Shown here: piece by piece, positions 56,490-64,000 of the stretch
Layout of the letters: each line of letters starts with the position of its first letter
How positions within the stretch are numbered: the stretch's first letter is position 1
Assembly (NCBI RefSeq): GCF_037975245.1
Contig: NC_092572.1
Coordinates: forward strand, 494,001 to 558,000
Direction of reading: 5' to 3'
Source: Apostichopus japonicus
Lineage: Eukaryota; Echinodermata; Holothuroidea; Aspidochirotida; Stichopodidae
Length of the DNA stretch: 64,000 bases
Program-made: the position numbers and the translations under genes
Notes under the pieces: generated by a model
What the model was told of the DNA's origin: nothing
The model's database searches: none
The model's input: only the letters and a program-made list of their open reading frames with translations

Positions 56490-57339
56490 CTGTAAAATTA
56501 GAAGACAGCTAAAACATTGGGTGATATAATCAAAGGTATCATGCCTGCGACGATCACGTAGCAAGGATACCAGGGATTGAAGAGGTGGGGGGGGGGGTGC
56601 ACACCAAGAATGGTAATGGGACACGTGACTTTGATTTAAGAGAGCAAACCACAAATTGACCATCTGTGCATTTTCAACTACAAATGGTAACTATATATGA
56701 ATGCTATTTTTTTAAACAAAACGGCAATGTTTAATTACTATTTCTGCTTAATTTTCAATTAAAAGTAGCTTTAGTAATTACAATTTTCTTAATATGTCAC
56801 TTGTCTTTCATATTTATGTTTCCAAAGTATTATAAAAAGGACTGTTAGATTTATTTCGTAATTCCAACAAGCTACACTTCATGCTTGTCATTGAATTCTT
56901 CTGTTTAATGAACATTTTCATGAGAACTCCGAATTGGGTTAATTTCATTACCACTAAACAGCATTAACCACGCTCCTCTTGTATGATTATAGCGCATCGT
57001 TAAAGCCTTCTCAAGAATAAACAAATCCTGTTCGACACAAGATAGTACGAGTTTGATATGTAGCTTCTGTAACTTTTATCATAATAGGATTACGAGTTTG
57101 ATATGTAGATCTTGTAGCTTTTATCTTTAAAGGATTAAGTCTTATTGTGACACCATTTTAACTTATTCACTGAAATCCTCGATATCCAAAAAATAGGTTT
57201 GCTCCCGACGTGATGTACAAAGTACAATGTAATAGAAGACTTGCTCTATACTATAGGAAATTATCTTTGGCATGAATACCTGGAATCCTGTAATCGGCCC
57301 CTCATGTCTGTAGTAATTGCTCTAATATCTCCGAAGTTG
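56490..57339. other. Intron or 5' region, nothing recognised
   Basis: Unique AT-rich sequence with a run of 11 G near 56587-56597; a ~45 bp phrase (acgagtttgatatgtag) is repeated near 57045 and 57090. Confidence 0.5.
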
Positions 57340-58365
57340 TGCTAATCTAGCCAGTATAGATCAGAATTCATTCCCTAGCCCGGAAGTTGTGCTTATCTAG
57401 CCAGTATAGATCTGAATTCATTCCCTAGCCCGGAAGTTGTGCTAATCCAGCCAGTATAGATCTGAATTCATTCCCTAGCCCGGAAGTTGTGATAATCCAG
57501 CCAGTATAGATCTGAATTTATTCCCTATCCTGGAAGTTGTGATTATCTAGCCAGTATATATCTGAATTCATTCCCTAGCCTGGAAGTTGTGATTATCTAG
57601 CCAGTATATATCTGAATTCATTCCCTAGCCTGGAAGTTGTGCTTATCTAGCCAGTATATATCTGAATTCATTCCCTAGCCCGGAAGTTCTGCTTATCTAG
57701 CCAGTATATAGCTGAATTCATTCCCTAGCCCGGAAGCTGTGCTAATCTAGTCAGCATAGATCTGAATTCATTCCCTAGCCAGGAAGTTGTGCTTATCTAG
57801 CCATTATAGATCTGAATCCATTCCCTAGCTCGGAAGTTGTGCTTATCTAGCCAGTATAGATCTGAATCCATTCCCTAGCCAGGAAGTTGTGCTAATCTAG
57901 CCAGTATAGATCAGAATCCATTCCCTAGCCCGGAAGTTGTGCTAATGTAGCCAGTATAGATCTGAATTTATTCCCTATCCTGGAAGTTGTGATTACCTAG
58001 CCAGTATATATCTGAATTCATTCCCTAGCCCGGAAGTTCTGCTTATCTAGCCAGTATATAGCTGAATTCATTCCCTAGCCCGGAAGCTGTGCTAATCTAG
58101 TCAGCATAGATCTGAATTCATTCCCTAGCCAGGAAGTTGTGCTTATCTAGCCAGTATAGATCTGAATCCATTCCCTAGCCCGGAAGTTGTGCTTATCTAG
58201 CCAGTATAGATCTGAATCCATTCCCTAGCCAGGAAGTTGTGCTAATCTAGCCAGTATAGATCAGAATCCATTCCCTAGCCCGGAAGTTGTGCTAATCTAG
58301 CCAGTATAGATCTGAATTCATTCCCTAGCCCGGAAGTTTTGCTAATCTAGCCAGTATCGATTACT
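57340..58365. repeat. 50-bp minisatellite, about 20 copies
   Basis: Unit ttccctagcccggaagttgt + gcttatctagccagtatagatctgaattca, exact 50 bp register. Blocks of several units are duplicated (57640-57780 versus 58000-58140). Confidence 0.95.
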
Positions 58366-58526
58366 CACCAAAGCAAGCCGAAAGATCGTCCGTTTATTGT
58401 GCACTGTTAGGAGGCTCATCAACGTTCAACATGATCATGTGTTTATCAATTCTCATTCGACTAGTATCGTGATCCTACAATCGGTTTAAAGCTATCATTA
58501 TCACTATAATTTCAGACTCGATATAA

Positions 58527-58568
58527 GGGGGAGGGGGAGGGGTGGGGTGGGGTGGGGGAGGAGGTGGG
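58527..58568. other. G-rich tract
   Basis: ggggagggggaggggtgggg and continuing: several G-runs of 4-5, able to form a quadruplex. No gene context. Confidence 0.7.
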
Positions 58569-59324
58569 CGCTGAGGGCTTCGGTTGAGAGTGGATCAAGT
58601 TGGGTGGTGTCCATATAGCTATGAATAATATACAGCTGCACAGATCATGTTCAGTATAGTCTCGTTATATTTAATGTCACATATGGTAAGTATCATTGTA
58701 AGTGGGCTGTGGTTGGGGTTCGATCAAGTAGGTTGGTTTCTATATAGTTGTAAACAGCTGCATAGTTCACGGTCTAGAGCACTCACCAACCTTTACATGG
58801 GCAGTATAGACTCCTCGTGATATTTAATGTCACGTTTGGTTACAGTCTCAATGTGAGCAGGCGTTAGTAGTTGAGAGTGATTCTAGTTTTGGTTTTGGTT
58901 TTCATGCTTAGGTTCTATCTGGAGTATTTGTATCTACTATATTAGTATCATTGTAACTCAGCTATAACTGCAATAAGCTCCTTCGAATGGTCATGAGTGA
59001 TAAACCGACAACCCTCACAGCTTCCAGAGATGATATTTCATAACAAATTGAACATAAAATATTGAATATCTAGCATATGGTGAAATGTTATCAATAGATG
59101 GAATGCCAACAATAGCTGGAATTCAAGTTATGTGGGTATTAGTAAAACTGTTCTAGAAGACTCTGTTGTAAAATGTGATATCCTCCAAAAAGCCATTGTG
59201 AATCATTTACTAAATGTATTAAAAATAAATCCTAACAGTGTAGGCCTGGTCTGCAGCGTAAAGTCATGTATTTGATAAATTACTTGCTAGCTAAAGATTT
59301 TGTGTTGTGAAAGGTTACTAATGA

Positions 59325-59765
59325 GTCATTGTGTTACGCGGAAAGTCCTGTATAGGTAACCGATGAATCATTGTGTTACGGCAGTGCTGTATAAGTTACC
59401 AATGAGCGATTGTGTTACGGGCAGTGCTTTATAAGAAACCAATGAGCCATTGTGTTACTGGCAGTGCTTTATAAGAAACCAATGGGCCATTGTGTTACTG
59501 GCAGTGCTGTTTATGTAACCTTTGAGCCATTGTGTTATGGGCAGTGCTGTATAAGTTACCAATAAGCCAATGTGTTACGAGCAGTACTGTATATGTTACC
59601 ATAGAGACATTGTGTAACGGGCAGTGCTGCTTAGGTAACCTTTGAGTCATTGTGTTATGGGAAGTGCTGTATAAGTTACAAATGAGCCAATGTGTTACGG
59701 GCAGTGCTGTATAAGTTACCTATAAGCCATTGTGTTACGGGCAGATCCGTATAAGTAACCAGTTA
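59325..59765. repeat. Degenerate ~46-bp minisatellite, about 10 copies
   Basis: Unit with aatgagccattgtgttacgg and gcagtgctgtataagttacc, considerably diverged. Confidence 0.85.
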
Positions 59766-60317
59766 TATTATTTCTTCAAACTATGAGTAAATGTTAGCAA
59801 AATACCATTCCTCTCTCTTTACCTTAGTCAATACCAGCTTGTGTTAGTCCAATTAATATGAAATAAACAGACAAGCCCACCTACATATGAATGAACTTCT
59901 TGGTAAATAGCAAGGCGATTAAGTAAACGTGACCAAACCACTTACTAACCGATTGTGGGACCTTCCACTACGGTTTTGGATACGGCTGCTACAATATTCC
60001 TTACGGTACAGTTTGTATACCCCTACTATTCCCAGAATACCAACGGTCTTACTCACAGTCCAGAATGCCGAGCAGTTAATTTGTTCAAAGTAAATATATA
60101 GCCATTGTGTAAACAGGTTGACGGTGTTTAACGATTATCCTCAACTTTAACTTGAACCGTTTCTAAGAGATAATAGAGAGGTTCATAAAATCAACAGAAA
60201 CGAGGAGAAGAGTATATTTACACAATTACGACTCACGCAAGTTTGTAGTTCTGAATCTATCTAGAATAGTTTTTAAATGGTGCTCAAGGATTACCACTCA
60301 CCCAAGTATGTAGTGTT
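59766..60317. other. No feature recognised
   Basis: AT-rich unique sequence; short related phrases (gaatctatctagaatagt, cactcacccaagtatgtagt) show an old local duplication into which the hAT element inserted. Confidence 0.4.
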
Positions 60318-62263
60318 CAGTGGCGGAGAAGCAGGGGGTTGGGGGGTTTTAACCCCCCACTTTTTGAAGAGGGGGGTTGGCCCACACAATCAACCCCCCT
60401 AGTTTTTGCCAGTAATGTTCTGTTATAGCCTATGTTATGTGCTCCAAATGGCATAATAAATCAAATTATTAAATTTGAAATTGTTAAAGTCATTTCAACC
60501 TTTTACCTGGTAGGCTACATCAATAATTAACGACCGAAAACCGAGTTAGAATTGACTCATGCACACATTATTTCTAGCCCTTTTCCCCCACCTTGCGCAT
60601 TGGAACTTGTTGCTCATAGCACTAACTTCACCCCACAACAGACATACACAAAATAACGTTTTGTTGCTGTTGAATAGCTTTGGAACTGTATACACTTGCC
60701 AAATTCAACGAGGTGAAGGAAGGAAAAGAAGAAAGAGAGAAAAGGAGAAAAGGATGGAGTAGAAAATACGGCAAGAAAACGGAAGAGAAAGAGGAACAGT
60801 GACGAAATTATTCGAACTTGTAAAGCAAACAGCAGATATCACATCATATCAGTGAGCATGAAAATGGCGTTCCACGATAAACAGCCTCCAAACCATGGGC
60901 GCAGATCCTGGTGAGGACAGCGGGACGCGTCCCCACCAACTTTTTCAGTAGTGGGGACATGATATACCGTGTCCCCACCAATTTGTCTTGACCAATAGCT
61001 GCACTTCAAGTTCCCCTGTATTGAACTTTGGCGCAGTTTGATCCAGCATTGCGCAAATGACATGCAGCAGTTCTCATTTTATTGTATTTTATCCACAGTT
61101 GTTAAATATAGGACGGAAATCGCATTTGCGGCAGTCTATATTTGTTTTCTGGGAGAGGACCCCAGACCCATCGTATATACAAAAGTCTACTTGGATTATT
61201 TGTCCCCTGATTTTCTTTCTGCAGACGCCCATGTATTTCTCCAAACTAAATTTCTAAGCTATGAGATCTAAAACTTAAGGAGGTAAGGAGCATCATTATG
61301 TCTGGGAAGTGTTATTTCCGGCGATCTGGGAGGTATATTTGCCCCAAAAAATCGTACGCTACGCGCGAACCCATGATCGCGCGCCGCTTAGATAGTGTCA
61401 TAGAACAGACACGCGTCCCCACCATTATCCAAGACTGATCTGCGCCCATGCTCAAAACTGTCGATGTGTGTAGTGTTCGGTTTCGGAAATATCTGGTATA
61501 TTTTTATTTCCTTCAACGAAATTTTTTAGTAGCCGTCTGAATTTTCGAAAATTCCCTAACCAACATTCTTCATTATACTTCATCATACTCGTGCAATTTA
61601 GACCCGTCTGTTGGGTTTTGAAGGAGGTTTTTCTATATCGGTTGTCCATAGATGATATTTTGTGCAACATTATGGGTATGTTTTGAAGTGAATTTATTCA
61701 CGAGAATTGTGAATTTTCAAATTCTGAACAGTGGGGCTGACGGATATTGTGGGCCGCGATGAAGAATCACCTACAAAAGCAATGATCCACAGGATACGTG
61801 ATGAAGTCGAACATGATGTGTGACTGGTGACAATCTTCAAAAAGGTTATAGATGAGAAAAAAAGTATTTGGAAAAACTTGGTTCTCAGGCAAAAGTGTAC
61901 ATATATGTTGGTCAGTTTCAAGCCCGAGAAGTGCCATTTCCGGTGATCTGGGGGTAACAAAACCAGAAATTTGCTTGTACGCTGCGCGCCAACCGATGGT
62001 GGCGCTCCGCTTATAGTAATACGCGCCCCCGGGTTAGAAAATCCTGCATACGCCCCTGGTTAAATGCAGCTTTTCAAGGCCTGGGCAGTGCCATTTACTG
62101 CAATCTGGGAGGCAATATTTGCCAAAAAATTCTTGTGCACTTCGCGCCAACTTATGGTGGCGCTCCACTTAGATAGTGAGCCAGCAGTTATGACTTTTTA
62201 TTTCATCAATGGCCTGCAACCCCCCCCCCCCCCCCCACTTCTGACAAGAAATCTCCGCCACTG
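60318..62263. mobile_element. 1946-bp hAT-type element with 8-bp target duplication
   Basis: Begins CAGTGGCGGAGAAGC and ends ...TCTCCGCCACTG (12 bp inverted ends). Perfect 8 bp duplication gtagtgtt at 60310-60317 and 62264-62271, the signature of hAT transposition. Ends are followed by long G or C runs. No intact transposase frame; non-autonomous or decayed. Contains a nested second element and three related internal modules. Confidence 0.93.
60894..61450. mobile_element. Nested 557-bp hAT-type element
   Basis: Inverted ends CATGGGCGCAGATC (14 bp) at 60894-60907 and 61437-61450, flanked by near-identical octamers ctccaaac (60886) and ctcaaaac (61451). Carries gcgtccccaccaac-type subterminal phrases at both sides. 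No coding capacity. Confidence 0.8.
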
Positions 62264-62271
62264 GTAGTGTT

Positions 62272-63869
62272 GAATCTATTTAGAATAGTAACGTTAGTCA
62301 GAGATTGTCACTCAAATCATCGGGTTTTTTATGTGGATATGACATTACGATAGTTGTGTTGTTTGCCAACTACATATATAGTATGTGTTTTGCGATAATG
62401 TCCCTACTGCAAACTGTATGATAAATGTATTCAATTAATGGGGACAGTGTAGACTTAACATCTTAACACATGATGAAAAACACACACGTACTTAGCGACC
62501 ATTTCAGTATTGCAAACGGGTCATGATGATCAAATGATACTTAGCAATAAATATGAAATGATTCATTATTCTCGAACCAAGAGGTGTCAATACATGAAGA
62601 AGGAACGACATGATCGCATTACAAACGCTTCTTCAAATATGCTTTCGGCAAAGGTTGTTTAACATATTATAAAACTCCTGTAGGATATACAGTGTGTATA
62701 GTCTTTACCAGGGATAGGGTTCAGTCTGAAAAACGACACATAGTTGTTTCTGCTTGTATATTGGTCGTGTTAATACCTTTATAGGGAAATTATAAAGCCA
62801 AACAATAAAACTAGAAACTAAAGTCTAGTGTCATAGTAACCGTCGAAGAGATGTTTGAGACTATTTTAAACTTACACAGAGTCTCAAAGGTCATATAAAC
62901 AGGGAATATTACTCAGTTGTATACACACTGTTTGTTTCTATGTGTTTAAACATCCAAGGCAATTGATTAACTAAGGTCCATAGTACAAATCTGGCATACC
63001 ATATTATGTCACATCTCTATGGTTGTTACGCATGAACGTGAGTGTGTGAATTGATTATATATAGCGAGTCATTGTCTTAGTTAGTTACGATAACGTGTAC
63101 ATGTTTAGGCGTACTGTACAAGTCATTAGTCTACATTGGTTAATAATAATAAAGACATGGACTGGGACACTCGCTGTTCAAAGACATGGATACTCGTTGT
63201 ACATGCGATACATGCTGATAAGCGAGTAGTAAACAGTTATCGTGAACGTTTCAATGGTTACCTTGAAGAAAGACGTACATTTCTGGTGTTAGTGTTTATG
63301 TTCTGCTCATTTCTATTTAGGGTTTAACAGATTTTGTTGAGAAACATGTAGGGTCCCGAGAACAACTACGCCACCGGGCCTCGCACTTAAAGTCTTCGTT
63401 TACCTTAAGTTTATTAAGAAAATCCTATACTTCTTGGGGCTTCTAATTGACGCGGGCTTGCCCTTTGATCCCTTCATGTCAGTCACGTGTATAAGCATGT
63501 CTTGTTGACCTCTTCACTCTATGATCGTATTTATAATATTACGATATCGGCATCATCTCTTCACCTCGGACAAGGAGCCAGACTAGATATTGAATATTAT
63601 ATGTTAGCGGGAAGAGACAGATTTATTTGTGGCACTATATACTGATTGGCGCGTAGCGCAGAAAGAAACGTTTGCTAACAATACCTCCTTGATCGCCTGA
63701 AATGACACTTCCCATACTTTGGAAGTTGCATCTGAACATCACATTATTTTGAGATCCTATTTATTATCAATTTGAACTTCCAAGAGTTTGTTATAAAAAA
63801 TATTTAATTGTTGTACAACTACCACGCATTTTACATGGACAAACAGAGATTCCATCACAATTGCAAATT
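62272..63869. other. No feature recognised
   Basis: Unique AT-rich sequence. No convincing exon, promoter or RNA gene on either strand. Confidence 0.4.
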
Positions 63870-64000
63870 AGGGTGCGCCCATGTGTCAGTGGCCCACTAT
63901 CATTGACCACATAGGGTGTGCACTTATATCAGTGTCCTCACTATTCTTGAATATACAGGGTGTGTACATATACCAATGGCACACCATTATTGCCAACACA
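63870..64000. repeat. About 43-bp tandem repeat running off the window
   Basis: Three diverged copies starting agggtgcgcccatgtgtcag, agggtgtgcacttatatcag and agggtgtgtacatataccaa. The array probably continues beyond 64000. Confidence 0.75.

Noticed and set aside
57340-58365. Regular 50 bp spacing reminiscent of a CRISPR array
   Set aside because: Whole units repeat with no unique spacers, and the genome is eukaryotic.
58373-58407. Possible minus-strand leader exon ending TTTG before GTGAGT, reading DDLSACFG
   Set aside because: In the phase needed for the next exon there is a TAA ten codons before the donor and no ATG.
60839-61960. Several 60-90 codon frames on both strands
   Set aside because: They lie within the nested hAT-type elements, cross element boundaries and show no transposase or other domain.
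63262-63280. Minus-strand ATG exon MYVFLQ with a phase-1 donor
   Set aside because: Phase fits but six residues cannot be a signal peptide and nothing else supports it.

Overview
The window is eukaryotic and almost certainly metazoan. It carries parts of two long, intron-rich genes with GT..AG splice sites and animal-type domains (a dynein heavy chain C-terminal half; a NIDO-AMOP-VWD-sushi membrane protein). The DNA is AT-rich and full of minisatellites and hAT-type DNA transposons. A marine invertebrate deuterostome (echinoderm or hemichordate) would fit, but that is a guess from texture, not from a diagnostic gene.

Layout. Positions 1-7260 hold no recognisable exon. They contain six tandem arrays, a perfect hairpin and a small inverted-repeat element, and probably belong to an intron of the first gene. 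From 7261 to 31089 (+) lie 18 exons encoding the last ~1974 residues of a divergent dynein heavy chain, best matched to DNHD1: the AAA5 remnant, AAA6, the C-terminal domain, then an unusual ~725-residue disordered, very acidic tail. A 3' UTR and a short convergent intergenic region follow. From 56489 down to 33671 (-) lie 18 exons encoding ~1189 residues of a Mesh/SUSD2-like type I membrane protein: NIDO, IPT/TIG-like, beta-sandwich, AMOP, VWD with GDPH, two sushi domains, a transmembrane helix and a cytoplasmic tail. Its 5' exon(s) with the signal peptide were not found. From 56490 to 64000 there are arrays and a nested hAT element, but no convincing coding sequence. The reading phases of all 36 exons agree across every junction. 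No functional link between the two genes is evident; they are tail-to-tail neighbours.

Most striking observation. Besides ordinary intronic minisatellites (over a third of the window is tandem repeat), six tandem duplications straddle an exon-intron boundary and so copy a real splice site. The 5 kb intron at 9581-14640 is nearly all copies (about 33) of the upstream exon's own 3' end plus its 5' splice site, and its 3' splice site plus exon start is triplicated. The 2.5 kb intron at 47171-49694 of the other gene is about 43 copies of its own exon end plus donor. Two-copy versions occur at 17.0, 18.5 and 42.2 kb. Wherever a donor is copied, reading past the first donor soon meets a stop. Two of the three acceptor duplications keep the frame open (78 and 96 bp steps), so they could give longer isoforms.

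Mobile DNA: a 3576 bp element with perfect 21 bp terminal inverted repeats and a TA target duplication, inserted inside a 43 bp minisatellite (22364-25939); a 1946 bp hAT-type element with an 8 bp target duplication (60318-62263) that contains a second nested hAT-type element (60894-61450); a hAT-type end fragment (52569); and a foldback-like element (6908-7176). No intact transposase was seen. No tRNA, rRNA or CRISPR array was found.
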